Notes: a model not told the origin generated them from the letters alone. A stretch of 64,000 nt of DNA from JAGPUQ01 sp947084925 (GCA_947084925.1 CAMTUJ010000008.1:62001-126000), one strand, 5' to 3'; positions 53,301 through 64,000 are shown, counted from the first letter of the stretch. A program made the numbers and translations.

Positions 53301-54389
53301 ATGGAATTGCCCGAACCGCGCAAGATCATTCACTGCGATTGCGACTGCTTCTATGCCGCCGTCGAGACCCGCGACGATCCCGGCCTCGCCGGCCGGCCGC
53401 TGGCGGTGGGCGGGCCGCCCGAGCGGCGCGGCGTGGTCGCGACCTGCAATTACGAGGCGCGCGCCTTCGGCATCCGTTCGGCGATGTCCATGGCGCAGGC
53501 GCTGCGCCGCTGTCCCGGGCTGGTGGTGCTGCCGCCGGATTTCACCCGCTATCGCCAGGCGGCGGAACAGATCCGCGACATCTTTCTCGACTACACGCCG
53601 CACGTCGAGCCGCTGTCGCTGGACGAGGCCTTCCTCGATGTCACCGGGGTGAGTGCCGCCGGCGGCAGCGCGATTCGCATCGCCCGGGAAATCCGTGCGC
53701 GGGTGCGCGGCGAAGTGCGCATCACGGTATCGGCGGGCGTCGCGCCCAACAAGTTTCTCGCCAAGATCGCCAGCGAATGGCGCAAGCCGGACGGCCTGTT
53801 CGTGATCACCCCGGAGCGGGTGGACGATTTCGTGCGCGCGCTGCCGGTGGCGCGGCTGTTCGGAGTCGGCGCCGCCACCGCCAAAAAGCTCGCCGGACTC
53901 GGGGTCGAAACCTGCGACGATCTGCGCGCCCTGTCGCGACCCTTGCTCGCCGAACATTTCGGCGCCCTGGGGCAGCGCCTGTACGAGCTCTGCCGCGGCA
54001 TCGACCAGCGTCCGGTGCTGGCGGATCGGCGCTCCAAATCCCTCAGCGTCGAGACCACGTTTGCGCAGGATCTGCCGGGGCTGGCGGCCTGTCTCGATGC
54101 ACTGGCGGAGCTACACCATGAACTGGCGCGGCGTCTGGCGCGGCTCGATACCAGTTACCGCATCGAACGCCATTTCCTGAAACTGCGTTTCGATGATTTC
54201 ACCGCCACCACCATCGAGCGCGCCCTGCCGGAGGGCACGGCGCTGGCGGGTTACCGGCGTTTGTGTGAAGAAGGATGGACGCGCCGCACAAGGCCCGTGC
54301 GCCTGCTGGGCCTGGGTGTGCGGCTCGGTGACCGCGCGGGTTCCGAGCCGCGGCAGGGTGATCTGTTTGCCACCGTTACGGAGCTTTAA
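53301..54389 (+). CDS. dinB: DNA polymerase IV (Y-family translesion polymerase)
   Basis: 362 residues, close to the E. coli 351. Palm metal ligands lie in IHCDCDCFYAAVE (residues 10-22) and SLDEAFLDVTG (near 100). VSAGVAPNKFLAKIASEWRKP and the helix-hairpin-helix (LFGVGAATAKKLAGLG) follow, then the little-finger domain. The C-terminus lacks an obvious QxxLF beta-clamp motif, but QGDLF at 355-359 is probably it. ATG 53301 fits the family start. No LexA box (CTGT-N8-ACAG) was seen upstream. Confidence 0.94.
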   Translation: MELPEPRKIIHCDCDCFYAAVETRDDPGLAGRPLAVGGPPERRGVVATCNYEARAFGIRSAMSMAQALRRCPGLVVLPPDFTRYRQAAEQIRDIFLDYTPHVEPLSLDEAFLDVTGVSAAGGSAIRIAREIRARVRGEVRITVSAGVAPNKFLAKIASEWRKPDGLFVITPERVDDFVRALPVARLFGVGAATAKKLAGLGVETCDDLRALSRPLLAEHFGALGQRLYELCRGIDQRPVLADRRSKSLSVETTFAQDLPGLAACLDALAELHHELARRLARLDTSYRIERHFLKLRFDDFTATTIERALPEGTALAGYRRLCEEGWTRRTRPVRLLGLGVRLGDRAGSEPRQGDLFATVTEL

Positions 54390-54426
54390 GCTACAGGCCC
54401 AGGCGGCAGCTACAAGCCCAGGCGGT
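54389..54426. repeat. Tandem 19-bp duplication at the dinB/aldehyde dehydrogenase boundary
   Basis: AGCTACAGGCCCAGGCGGC (54389-54407) is followed directly by AGCTACAAGCCCAGGCGGT (54408-54426), with two mismatches. The second copy encodes the aldehyde dehydrogenase C-terminus (RLGL-stop on the minus strand); the first repeats these codons past the stop. It looks like a recent slippage duplication. Confidence 0.8.
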
Positions 54427-55843
54427 TGAGCACCCGGTAGAGCAGATCGTGGGACTTGCCGTAGGGCGGATAGAACAGCTCCGGTTTGCCCACCTTCGGG
54501 AAAGTGAACACCGGGCGCAGCTTGCTCATTTCCAGAAAGCCGTCGTGGCCGTGGTAGTGGCCCATGCCGCTGGCGCCCACGCCGCCGAAGGGAATGCCGT
54601 GCTGGAGCACATGGAAGATGCAGTGGTTGATGGTCACGCCGCCGGACAACGTCTGGTACAGCACGCGCTCCTGCACGGCCCGGTCGTTACTGAACAGATA
54701 GAGCGCCAACGGCCGCTCGCCGGCGTTGATGTAATCGAGCACTTCGTCGAGGCTGTCGTAGGGCATCACCGTCAGCAGCGGGCCGAAGATTTCCTCCTGA
54801 ACGATGCGCATTGCCGGATTCACGTCGAGCACCAAGTGCGGCGGAATCTTGCGCAGTTCCTCGTGGTAATCGCCGTCCACCAGGCTGACGGCGCGGGCGC
54901 CCTTGGCCACGGCATCGTCCAGCGTCTCCCGCAGCCGCACATAGGAGCGCCGGTCGATGATGGAGGTGTAGTCGGAATTGTGAATGTCCGGGTAGCGCTG
55001 GCGCATGATCTCGCCGGCGCTGGCGACGAAACTCTCCACCTTGGCGCGCGGCACGAACAGGTAGTCCGGCGCCACGCAGGTCTGGCCGGCGTTGACGAAC
55101 TTGCCGTACAGCAGGCGGCTCGCGGCTTCCCGCAGATCGAAGTCGTCGCAGATCACCGTGGGCGATTTGCCGCCCAGTTCCAGGGTCACGGGGCACAGGT
55201 TTTCCGCCGCCGCGCGCATCACGTTGCGGCCGCTCTCGGCGGAGCCGGTGTAGACGATGTGATCGAAGGGCAGGCTGGAAAATTCGCTGCCACTCACGTC
55301 CGGCAGATAGGCCAGGGTATCGTCGCCGAAAGCAGCGCGGCAGAGTTGCTGCATCAGGCGGCAGAGGTTCTGCGAATTGGCGGCGAGTTTGACCATGCAG
55401 CGGTTGCCGGCCGCGAGTGCGTTGATGACCGGGCCGATGGACAGATAGAGCGGGTAATTCCAGGGCGTGGCGACGCCGATCACGCCCTTGGGCTGCGGGA
55501 TCACCCGATTGCGGCCGGTGAGAAACAGCACGGAAGTTTTGCGTCTCTGCGGGCGCATCCAGCGTTTGAGGTGCTTGCGGGTCTCCCGGATCGCGCTCAG
55601 CGAGCCGAAGATCTCCACGAGCTTGGTCTCGGTGGGATTGCGGTGGCCGAAGTCGGCGGCGATCGCCGCCGCGATGGCGTCGGCATGGGTGGCGAGCAAC
55701 TGCTCCAGCCGGGTCAGCAGGTCGAGTCGCGCCGCGAGCGACGGGTAGGGCTGGGCGCGACAGGCGTCCTTCTGGAGCTTGAGAACGCGCTCGGCTTCGG
55801 TCTGGGGCGCGGTGATGCTTTTGAGGTGAAGTTGTTGAGCCAT
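54410..55843 (-). CDS. Coniferyl-aldehyde-type aldehyde dehydrogenase
   Basis: 477 residues of the ALDH superfamily, CALDH-like. The catalytic Cys is in GQTCVAPDYLF, the general-base Glu in TLELGGKSPT, and the cofactor region in TPWNYPLYLSIGP. IPFGGVGASGMGHYHG near the end is typical of the coniferyl-aldehyde/fatty-aldehyde branch. It oxidises an aldehyde to an acid with NAD(P)+. It converges on dinB and is divergent from gpsA. Confidence 0.88.
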   Translation of the reverse strand: MAQQLHLKSITAPQTEAERVLKLQKDACRAQPYPSLAARLDLLTRLEQLLATHADAIAAAIAADFGHRNPTETKLVEIFGSLSAIRETRKHLKRWMRPQRRKTSVLFLTGRNRVIPQPKGVIGVATPWNYPLYLSIGPVINALAAGNRCMVKLAANSQNLCRLMQQLCRAAFGDDTLAYLPDVSGSEFSSLPFDHIVYTGSAESGRNVMRAAAENLCPVTLELGGKSPTVICDDFDLREAASRLLYGKFVNAGQTCVAPDYLFVPRAKVESFVASAGEIMRQRYPDIHNSDYTSIIDRRSYVRLRETLDDAVAKGARAVSLVDGDYHEELRKIPPHLVLDVNPAMRIVQEEIFGPLLTVMPYDSLDEVLDYINAGERPLALYLFSNDRAVQERVLYQTLSGGVTINHCIFHVLQHGIPFGGVGASGMGHYHGHDGFLEMSKLRPVFTFPKVGKPELFYPPYGKSHDLLYRVLNRLGL

Positions 55844-56030
55844 TTATTGTCCTCCCGCGGAGCGCTCCGGCCGGAATGCCGCGCGCTGGTGGAGTGAGCA
55901 TACTGCAAGGCCGGGTGTTGCGGAGACAGCGTCTCTGGCTCTGGGTTAACGCAGTGCCCATCAACCGCTTTGGTTGCAATGGCTTTTTCCGGGCGCTGAT
56001 AATGGCGCCTGTCCCGGATGGCGAAACACC

Positions 56031-57047
56031 ATGGTTGCTCCGACCAAGATTGCCGTGCTCGGCGGTGGCAGCTTCGGCACCGCCATCGCCAACATGGTGG
56101 CCGGCAACGGTCACGAGGCGGTGCTGTGGATGCGCGATGCCGCCTACGCCGCCCAGTGTCAGGCGTCGCGGAGCAACCCCCGTTATCTGCCCGACTACCC
56201 GCTCGATCCCAATCTATCCATTACCGCCGATCTTGCCGCGGCGCTGGCCGGTGCCCGCCTGGTGTTCTTTTCGGTACCGAGCACCGCCTTTCGCGCCGTG
56301 GCGCGGCTGGCCGCGCCACACATTGCGGCGGGGATCGTGGTCATCAGCACCGCCAAGGGCTTCGCGCCGGAAGGCTTCCTGCGGATGAGCGAAGTGCTCG
56401 CCGAGGAACTTCCCGGCGCGCGCATCGGCGTCATCAGCGGGCCCAATCTGGCGCGCGAGGTGGCGCGTCATGCCATCACGGCGACGGTGATCGCGAGCGC
56501 CGATCCGGAAGTCTGCGCGCTGGTGCAGGCTCTGCTGGTCACGCCGTATTTTCGCGTCTACGCGAATCCGGATGTGTTCGGCGTCGAACTGGCGGGCGCG
56601 CTCAAGAACATCTATGCGATCGAAGCCGGCATGGCGACCCAGATGGGCCTCGGGCAGAACACCATGGCGGTGCTGCTGACGCGCAGCCTGGCGGAAATGA
56701 CGCGCTTTGCCGCGACCCTCGGCGCCAATCCCATGACGTTTCTGGGGCTCGGCGGCGTCGGCGATCTGTTCGTCACCTGCACGTCGCCGCTCAGTCGCAA
56801 TTTCCGCATCGGCCGGGCGCTGGCGGCGGGAGAATCGCTGGAGGCGGCGGTAGCGGCCATCGGTCAGGTGGCGGAGGGCATCAACACCACCCGCATCGTC
56901 AAGCGCAAGGCGGACGAGCTGGGCGTGTACATGCCGCTGGCGAGCGCGCTGCACGCCGTGCTGTTCGAGGGCCGGTCGATTTCGCGGGTACTGGCCGGAT
57001 TGGCGGTGTCGGAGCGCAGCGACGACGTCGAATTCCGGGTCGGCTGA
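56031..57047 (+). CDS. gpsA: Glycerol-3-phosphate dehydrogenase [NAD(P)+]
   Basis: 338 residues. It reduces dihydroxyacetone phosphate to sn-glycerol-3-phosphate for phospholipid synthesis. The NAD(P) motif VLGGGSFGTAIA starts at residue 9. ISGPNLAREVARHAITA and ELAGALKNIYAIEAGMA carry the conserved catalytic Lys. RNFRIGRAL and AEGINTTRIV follow. ATG 56031 is chosen because the Rossmann motif is directly behind it. sixA follows after 25 bases. Confidence 0.96.
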   Translation: MVAPTKIAVLGGGSFGTAIANMVAGNGHEAVLWMRDAAYAAQCQASRSNPRYLPDYPLDPNLSITADLAAALAGARLVFFSVPSTAFRAVARLAAPHIAAGIVVISTAKGFAPEGFLRMSEVLAEELPGARIGVISGPNLAREVARHAITATVIASADPEVCALVQALLVTPYFRVYANPDVFGVELAGALKNIYAIEAGMATQMGLGQNTMAVLLTRSLAEMTRFAATLGANPMTFLGLGGVGDLFVTCTSPLSRNFRIGRALAAGESLEAAVAAIGQVAEGINTTRIVKRKADELGVYMPLASALHAVLFEGRSISRVLAGLAVSERSDDVEFRVG

Positions 57048-57072
57048 ACCGTAACCCGCGCGAGGCGACGCC

Positions 57073-57534
57073 ATGAAGCTCTATGTATTGCGCCACGGCG
57101 AGGCCGAACCCCTTGCGCCCTCGGATGCGGCGCGCCGGCTGACGCCCCGGGGCGAGGCCGAGGTGCGGTGGGTGGCGCTGGCCTGTGCACAGCGACTCGC
57201 CGGGTTGCAACGAGTCGTCACCAGCCCCTATCAGCGCGCGCGGCAGACGGCGGCGGAACTGATGCGCACGCTGAATTTCTCCGGTGAGTTCCTGGTCGAG
57301 GCCGCACTCACCCCGGCGGGCGACGCCGGGCAGGTCGCGGCACTGATCGATGCGCTCGGCGGCGAGGCGCTGCTGCTGGTCAGCCACCAGCCGCTGGTGG
57401 GCGAGCTGCTGCGTTATCTCACCGACCGCGAAGACGCCGGCCCCATGGGTACCGCCTGTCTGGCGGCGCTGGACATCACCGCCTGCGCGCGCGGCGGGGC
57501 GCGCCTGCTCTGGCTGGAACGTCCGCCCGGCTGA
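57073..57534 (+). CDS. sixA: Phosphohistidine phosphatase SixA
   Basis: 153 residues of the histidine phosphatase superfamily. The catalytic RHG is at the start (LYVLRHGEAEPL) and the second His is in VSHQPLVGELLRYL. It dephosphorylates histidine-containing phosphotransfer proteins, for example in PTS or ArcB pathways. The length matches E. coli SixA (161). It is co-directional with gpsA and the following hydrolase. Confidence 0.92.
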   Translation: MKLYVLRHGEAEPLAPSDAARRLTPRGEAEVRWVALACAQRLAGLQRVVTSPYQRARQTAAELMRTLNFSGEFLVEAALTPAGDAGQVAALIDALGGEALLLVSHQPLVGELLRYLTDREDAGPMGTACLAALDITACARGGARLLWLERPPG

Positions 57535-57577
57535 GCCAGCGCCGGACGCCAAATTTTCCGCGGTACGAGCTCCTCTC

Positions 57578-58431
57578 ATGAGACCTGTCGAACACGCATT
57601 TTCCTACGATGGCCTGCGCATCGCCGCCACCGAGTGGGGCGATCCCGCCGGCACTCCGGTGCTGGCCCTGCACGGCTGGCTCGACAACTGCGGCAGCTTC
57701 GCGCCGCTGGGCCGCTTGCTGCGGCAGGTGCGCCTGATCGCGCTCGACCTGCCCGGCCACGGCCACAGCGGCCACCGCTCCGCGGACGGCACCTACAACA
57801 TCTGGCAGGACGTCGGGGTGGTGCACGCGGTGGCCGAGCAACTGGGCTGGGAGCGCTTCGCGCTGCTCGGCCATTCGCGCGGCGCCATGATCTGCACCCT
57901 GACCGCCGGGACGTTTCCCGAGCGGATCAGTCATCTCGGGCTGCTCGACAGCTTCGTCCCGGCGACGGTGGCGACCGCCGACGAACCCGAACAGTTGCGC
58001 GGCGCCATCCTCGACCGTGCCGCACGCCGCGCTCAGATGCCGCGTCTGTACCCGGATATCGAGGCGCTGACAGCGACCCGGTTGCGGGGGCTCTCGCCGC
58101 TGTCGGCGCTATCCGCTCCCGACATCGTGGCGCGCGGTATGGAACAGGTCGAGGGCGGCTATCGCTGGCGCAGCGATGAAAAACTCAAGCTCGATTCCGA
58201 GATCAAGCTGACGCCGGAACTGGTGCGCAGCTTCGTCGAGCGCATCGAATGTCCGCTCCTGCTGTTGTTGTCGGACCTTGGACGTGTGGAGCGTTTCTGC
58301 GGCATGGAGGCCCACGCGCGGGACATGGAAATCGCCGAAGTGCGTGGGGGCCATCATTTCCACATGGAAGAACCGGCACCGGAAGTGGCGCGGCGGCTGG
58401 ATGCGTTTTTTGCTGGCAGCCCTGTGCGATC

Positions 58432-58459
<28 letters not shown>
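57578..58459 (+). CDS. Alpha/beta-hydrolase
   Basis: 293 residues. The nucleophile Ser is in LLGHSRGAMICTL, the oxyanion region in LHGWLDNCGSF, and DLPGHGHS and a C-terminal HFHMEEP (catalytic His) complete the triad. It looks like an esterase or lyase of the general alpha/beta family; the substrate is unknown. ATG 57578 is directly after a short gap from sixA. Its last 28 bases overlap the end of folE on the other strand. Confidence 0.88.
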
Positions 58460-58971
<512 letters not shown>

Positions 58972-59084
58972 TGGGTGCCGGTCGTGAGTGGCGGACGGTT
59001 ACCCTAAGTGAGGCGGCCCGAAAGGTAAAGACTTGCTCCAGCCCGTCGGATGGTGTCTGGCGGGCTGGCATCCCCTGCCGACCG

Positions 59085-59909
59085 CTAGCGGCTCGGCGGG
59101 CGGTAGACTTTGATCGGCCGGTAGCTCTTGTGATACGCGGGCTGCTTGGCCCAGCGCAGGCCGGCGCTGATGCCGCCGTCCACGGCGATCGCCTGGCCGG
59201 TGACGAAGGTCGATTGATCGCCGGCGAGCCAGCCGGCCATGGCGGCGATGTCCTGGGGCTGACCCACGCGGGGAATGGGCTGGGTGATCTTGTAGTCGAG
59301 ATCGGCCATCTTCTCGTCGCGGCCCACGGTGTTGGTGGCGAGCGGAGTGGCGATGAAGCCGGGGCAGATGGCGTTCACCCGGATGCTGTTTTCGCCCACT
59401 TCCAGCGCCACGGATTTGGTGAGATGGATCACCGCCGCCTTGGCCACCGAGTACAGGTGCGGGGTATGGCCGGCGATCAGGCCGGCGACGCTGGCGGTGT
59501 TGATGATGCTGCCACCGCCCTGGCGTTTCATGACCGGGATGGCGTGTTTCATACCCAGAAAAACGCCTTTCAGCAGCACATCGAAGGTGATGTCGTAGTC
59601 TTCCACCGGGGTGTCTTCCAGCGGCCCGATGGCGCCCCCGAAACCGGCGTTGTTGAAAATGCAGTCGAGCCGGCCCCAGCGCGTCACGGCGCTGGCAATG
59701 GCCGCTTTCACCTGATCCTCCTGCGTAACGTCCACCGCCGCGAACAGCGTGTCGGCGCCCAGTTCGGCCGCCAGTTTCTCGCCGCGTTCCCGCTGCATGT
59801 CGGCGATGACGACGCGCGCGCCCTCGGCGACGAAATGCCGCACCGTGCCCTCGCCGATGCCGCTGGCACCGCCGGTGATCAATGCCACCTTGCCCTGGAG
59901 TTCGTTCAT
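59085..59909 (-). CDS. Short-chain dehydrogenase/reductase
   Basis: 274 residues. Cofactor motif TGGASGIGEG (residues 12-21) with Asp in IADMQRERG suggests NAD(H). NNAG, catalytic Ser (NTASVAG) and Tyr-x-x-x-Lys (YSVAK) are intact. It resembles cyclohexanol-type alcohol dehydrogenases. GAGGAAAT lies before ATG 59909; a longer frame from a TTG at 59963 would place the tandem repeat in coding (PQTFLPQTFL) but lacks a good site. It is divergent from the Baeyer-Villiger monooxygenase, suggesting a shared pathway. Confidence 0.9.
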   Translation of the reverse strand: MNELQGKVALITGGASGIGEGTVRHFVAEGARVVIADMQRERGEKLAAELGADTLFAAVDVTQEDQVKAAIASAVTRWGRLDCIFNNAGFGGAIGPLEDTPVEDYDITFDVLLKGVFLGMKHAIPVMKRQGGGSIINTASVAGLIAGHTPHLYSVAKAAVIHLTKSVALEVGENSIRVNAICPGFIATPLATNTVGRDEKMADLDYKITQPIPRVGQPQDIAAMAGWLAGDQSTFVTGQAIAVDGGISAGLRWAKQPAYHKSYRPIKVYRPPSR

Positions 59910-59930
59910 GGCTGATTTCCTCTTTGATAG

Positions 59931-59960
59931 AAAGGTCTGTGGTAAAAAGGTCTGTGGTAA
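59931..59960. repeat. Two exact 15-bp tandem repeats in the dehydrogenase/monooxygenase intergenic region
   Basis: AAAGGTCTGTGGTAA is present at 59931-59945 and again at 59946-59960, just upstream of the dehydrogenase start. A regulator site or a slippage product are both possible. The remaining bases to 60117 hold the promoters of both genes, not identified. Confidence 0.7.
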
Positions 59961-60117
59961 CAAGGAATGAAGAGATGGGACGCGGGATCAAACCAGCTTG
60001 GCCCGGTGGGGTCAATCGACTGGCGCGATGCCGGGAATAAAGATCCCGCCGGAAACATCACCAGCAAGATCGCCAGAATTCATCGAGCAATTTTTCATTA
60101 CCAGGGGAGTCCGAAAA

Positions 60118-61938
<1,821 letters not shown>

Positions 61939-61981
61939 TCGGTGCGAAGAGCGCATCGGCCAGACAGTGCCCCCCCGAACG

Positions 61982-62101
61982 CTAAGGCTACTCTGAACAA
62001 CCGTCATGCCCGCGGAGGCGGGCATCCAGAGGGGCCTGATATTCCTGGGTTCCCGCATGCGCGGGAACGACGATCGGGTGGTTATTCAGAGCTTCCCTAA
62101 C
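61982..62101. mobile_element. MITE-like element with REP-type palindromes
   Basis: About 120 bp with imperfect terminal inverted repeats (CTAAGGCTACTCTGAACAACC at the left, complement of GGTTATTCAGAGCTTCCCTAA at the right). Inside lie GCCCGCGGAGGCGGGC and TTCCCGCATGCGCGGGAA, two hairpins with the CGTCAT...CCAG and GAACGACG flanks common in repeated intergenic palindromes of proteobacteria. No coding capacity. It sits between the monooxygenase and hydrolase genes. The left end was placed by eye. Confidence 0.7.
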
Positions 62102-62129
62102 GATCCTGCCAACGATTAAGGACACGGGC

Positions 62130-63203
62130 ATGAATGCAGACGAGTACGCCACCCGGTTGCGCCTGCTGGAGCATTATCTGCTGCTTGCGCTCGAAGCTTT
62201 CGAGACCGAATTCGAGGAGCTGCGGTTTGGCGATCTCGCCGTTTCGCAGGAGCGCTTGCGAACGGCGCTGGAGCCGCTGATTCCCGCCACCCGGCATGGC
62301 CTGGAAGCGCTCGACCCGCCGCCGGAGCGCGCCGATCTCCAGCGGCGGATGCTCGCCGCCGCAAGTCGCTGCGAGGACGCCGCACAGCTCTGGTGGCAGG
62401 GCCGGGGCGCGACCTTCATCAACAACTTCGTGCAATGCCGCCAACTGCTGGTGCAGACGCTGGAGGAACTCTATCCCCTGCGCGCGCAACTGCCGGTGCT
62501 GGGTGCCCATTTCGGCGCGAACCCGGCGTCGGCCAGCGGCCATCCCGGAACCGGGCTGATCGCGTGGGAGCCCTGCGAGGAACACGAAGCCTGCGCGCTC
62601 TATGTGCCGGACGCTTACACGCCGGACCGCGACTGGCCGCTGATCGTCGCCTTGCACGGCGCTTCCGGAAGCGGCCGGGAATACCTGTGGGCCTGGCAGC
62701 GGCTCGCCGCCGAGCACGGCTATCTGGTATTGGCGCCGAAATCAACCGAAATCACCTGGTCGGTCCTTGAGCCCCACATCGACGTGGCCGCGGTCACCGG
62801 CGCCATCGACCGGGCGCTGGCCGAATATCGGATCGACCACAACAGGGTGTTTCTGACCGGACTCTCGGATGGCGCGACCTTCAGCTATCTGCTCGCGTTT
62901 CTGGCGCCCGGGTACTTCGCCGGCGTGGCGCCCATCGCCGGTGAGCTGAGCCAGGTCGCCGAGCCTTTGCTGCGCCGCCGCGAGGGCCGCGAAGTGCCGC
63001 TGCTGGTGGTGCATGGCGCGCACGACCACATCTTTCCGATCCAGACCGTGCGCAGTACCTGCGGGCTGCTGACCCATCTGGGATACGACATCCGCTTCGA
63101 CGAGTTGCCGGACTGGGGCCACGCCTACCCGTATCGCATCCATCGCGAGCGGGTGCTGCCCTGGTTCGAAAACTTGGCGGCGCGACCGCGCCTGGTGGGC
63201 TAG
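62130..63203 (+). CDS. Alpha/beta-hydrolase (esterase/phospholipase-like) with N-terminal helical region
   Basis: 357 residues. Residues 1-140 look alpha-helical (LEHYLLLALEAFETEFEELRF) and have no known motif. The hydrolase part follows: LHGASGSGREYLWAW, nucleophile Ser in LTGLSDGATFS, Asp region in VVHGAHDHIFP and His in DWGHAYPYR. It resembles carboxylesterases and PHB-depolymerase-like enzymes. It could hydrolyse the ester made by the upstream monooxygenase, though the MITE separates the two. Confidence 0.86.
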   Translation: MNADEYATRLRLLEHYLLLALEAFETEFEELRFGDLAVSQERLRTALEPLIPATRHGLEALDPPPERADLQRRMLAAASRCEDAAQLWWQGRGATFINNFVQCRQLLVQTLEELYPLRAQLPVLGAHFGANPASASGHPGTGLIAWEPCEEHEACALYVPDAYTPDRDWPLIVALHGASGSGREYLWAWQRLAAEHGYLVLAPKSTEITWSVLEPHIDVAAVTGAIDRALAEYRIDHNRVFLTGLSDGATFSYLLAFLAPGYFAGVAPIAGELSQVAEPLLRRREGREVPLLVVHGAHDHIFPIQTVRSTCGLLTHLGYDIRFDELPDWGHAYPYRIHRERVLPWFENLAARPRLVG

Positions 63204-63262
63204 GCGCCCCTCTGTGGTATGGCTATGTCGACCGGGCTTTGTCGTTTTGGCGATCAGATTCT

Positions 63263-63573
63263 TCAGTCGTCGCCCCACGGCTTGTCATTCCGGCCGGCGA
63301 CGTCGCGGCTGCCGTGGATGACGGCGAGTACCAGAACGCGTTCAGTTTCCACGCGGTACATGACGCGATAGCCCTGCACAAAAACTTCGCGGATGGTCTT
63401 GTCGTCGGCTTCCGGTACCCAGCGGCCGACGCGAGGGAACTCGCCCAGTTTATCGGTGCGGTCGAATACCCGCTCGGTGAATTCGCGGGCGTAATAGGGC
63501 GAGTCCTTGCTGATGTAACGAACGATGTTGTCGAGATCGTCCAGTGCGGGGTTGACCAGTCAACGCGGATCAT
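63263..63573 (-). pseudogene. RelE/ParE-family toxin, frameshifted near its start
   Basis: The gene starts ATG 63573 (MIRVDWSTP) but then needs a shift to read ALDDLDNIVRYISKD, followed by SPYYAREFTERVFDRTDKLG, REVFVQGYRVMYRVETERVL and VIHGSRDV, a typical ParE/RelE toxin ending at 63263. One C is missing in the CCCC run near 63545-63550. Without correction the product is nonsense. It overlaps the antitoxin stop by 14 bases, the normal arrangement. It could be a decayed toxin or an assembly indel. Confidence 0.75.
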
Positions 63574-63745
63574 TAAGGAACCGCTTCCGTGCGTCTTCCT
63601 GGGAGGTCACTTTTCCTTCCTTAGCCGCCTGCATCGAGCGCTCGAGTTTCTGGCGGACGTAGAGGCTGTACATCGCGTCTTCGAGCGTGGCCTGTTCCGG
63701 CAGTTGCTCGGCAATCTCATGCACGATCTGTTTGGTAGTGGCCAT
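63560..63745 (-). CDS. Antitoxin of a RelE/ParE-type toxin-antitoxin pair
   Basis: 61 residues from ATG 63745, with AGGAG upstream on the minus strand. The sequence MATTKQIVHEIAEQLPEQAT, LEDAMYSLYVRQKLERSMQA and a charged tail (KVTSQEDARKRFLNDPR) fits the short helical antitoxins found upstream of ParE/RelE toxins. It would bind the toxin and its own promoter. The frame is intact, unlike the toxin's. Confidence 0.75.
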   Translation of the reverse strand: MATTKQIVHEIAEQLPEQATLEDAMYSLYVRQKLERSMQAAKEGKVTSQEDARKRFLNDPR

Positions 63746-63867
63746 GGCGGTTCTCCTCTGCATCACGAATCGCTGCTTGGCCTTGGACGGTTGCGCGATC
63801 TGTCTGATCTTGCCCATCCACGACGGACACTCTGCGATGCGAATAGACTACGCGACGGAGGCAGACC

Positions 63868-64000
63868 ATGGCAAAGCAAACGAAGCAACCCAAGACGACC
63901 CGCCGGCAGGGAAGCGCTCTGAACGCGGCGTCACACCTCCGAGCAAAGAGCGTCAGAGGGCTCACATTATCCCCAGAAAATGGATCAGTCTTGCGTTATC
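63868..64000 (+). CDS. Small basic protein, runs off the window
   Basis: ATG 63868 is preceded by GGAGG at a good distance. The frame (MAKQTKQPKTTRRQGSALNA, then SHLRAKSVRGLTLSPENGSV) stays open for 44 codons to the edge. The N-terminus is strongly basic. No homology recognised; the rest is outside the window. It is divergent from the antitoxin. Confidence 0.4.
   Translation, partial: MAKQTKQPKTTRRQGSALNAASHLRAKSVRGLTLSPENGSVLRY

Overview
The window is GC-rich chromosomal DNA from a proteobacterium, most likely a gammaproteobacterium. The evidence is an E. coli-type 13-gene nuo operon with fused nuoCD, a proteobacterial-type gshA, and selO, sixA, gpsA, folE and dinB in one stretch. No rRNA, tRNA, CRISPR array or complete insertion sequence was found, and the genus cannot be named from the sequence.

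Layout. 1-6186: acpH (partial), gshA and ugd, then a minus-strand envelope operon of a PAP2 phosphatase, an MJ1255-type glycosyltransferase and an LpxH-like phosphoesterase. 6187-7440: a small secreted protein with a terminator, a decayed VOC-family fragment, and the promoter and structured leader of nuo. 7441-22307: nuoABCDEFGHIJKLMN (respiratory complex I), tightly packed, often with ATGA overlaps. 22340-23921: rsmE and a glutaminyl cyclase. 24314-29833: a signalling operon of a membrane histidine kinase (its frame is interrupted), a single-domain response regulator, and a REC-PAS-PAS-GGDEF-EAL protein. 29894-40000: metabolic, transport and envelope genes, including a luciferase-like oxidoreductase, a TauE-type permease, an AI-2E-family permease, a TVP38-flavoprotein disulfide reductase fusion, an O-methyltransferase, an SMR pump, a lytic transglycosylase and selO. 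40047-42213: a BNR-repeat protein and an outer-membrane protein with a His-rich segment.

42612-52596 is a self-contained NAD-reducing [NiFe]-hydrogenase island, hoxFUYHW-hypABFCDE, all on the plus strand with overlapping genes. It encodes the diaphorase (HoxFU), the hydrogenase dimer (HoxYH), the maturation protease (HoxW) and a full set of metal-centre assembly proteins, with a short form of HypF. The island is bracketed by a 193-bp direct repeat (42106-42298 and 53061-53253, 11 mismatches by hand alignment). The repeat is the start and upstream region of the outer-membrane protein gene. Between the repeats and the island lie remnants of two unrelated genes: a P-type ATPase tail on the left and a truncated-haemoglobin head on the right. 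This arrangement suggests that the island was acquired or moved, and it is the most interesting feature of the window. The hydrogenase itself is of a known type.

53301-64000: dinB, coniferyl-aldehyde-type dehydrogenase, gpsA, sixA, an alpha/beta hydrolase and folE. These are followed by a short-chain dehydrogenase, a divergent Baeyer-Villiger monooxygenase and, past a MITE-like element, an esterase-like hydrolase; together they could form an alcohol-ketone-ester degradation module. The window ends with a toxin-antitoxin pair whose toxin is frameshifted, and a small gene running off the edge.
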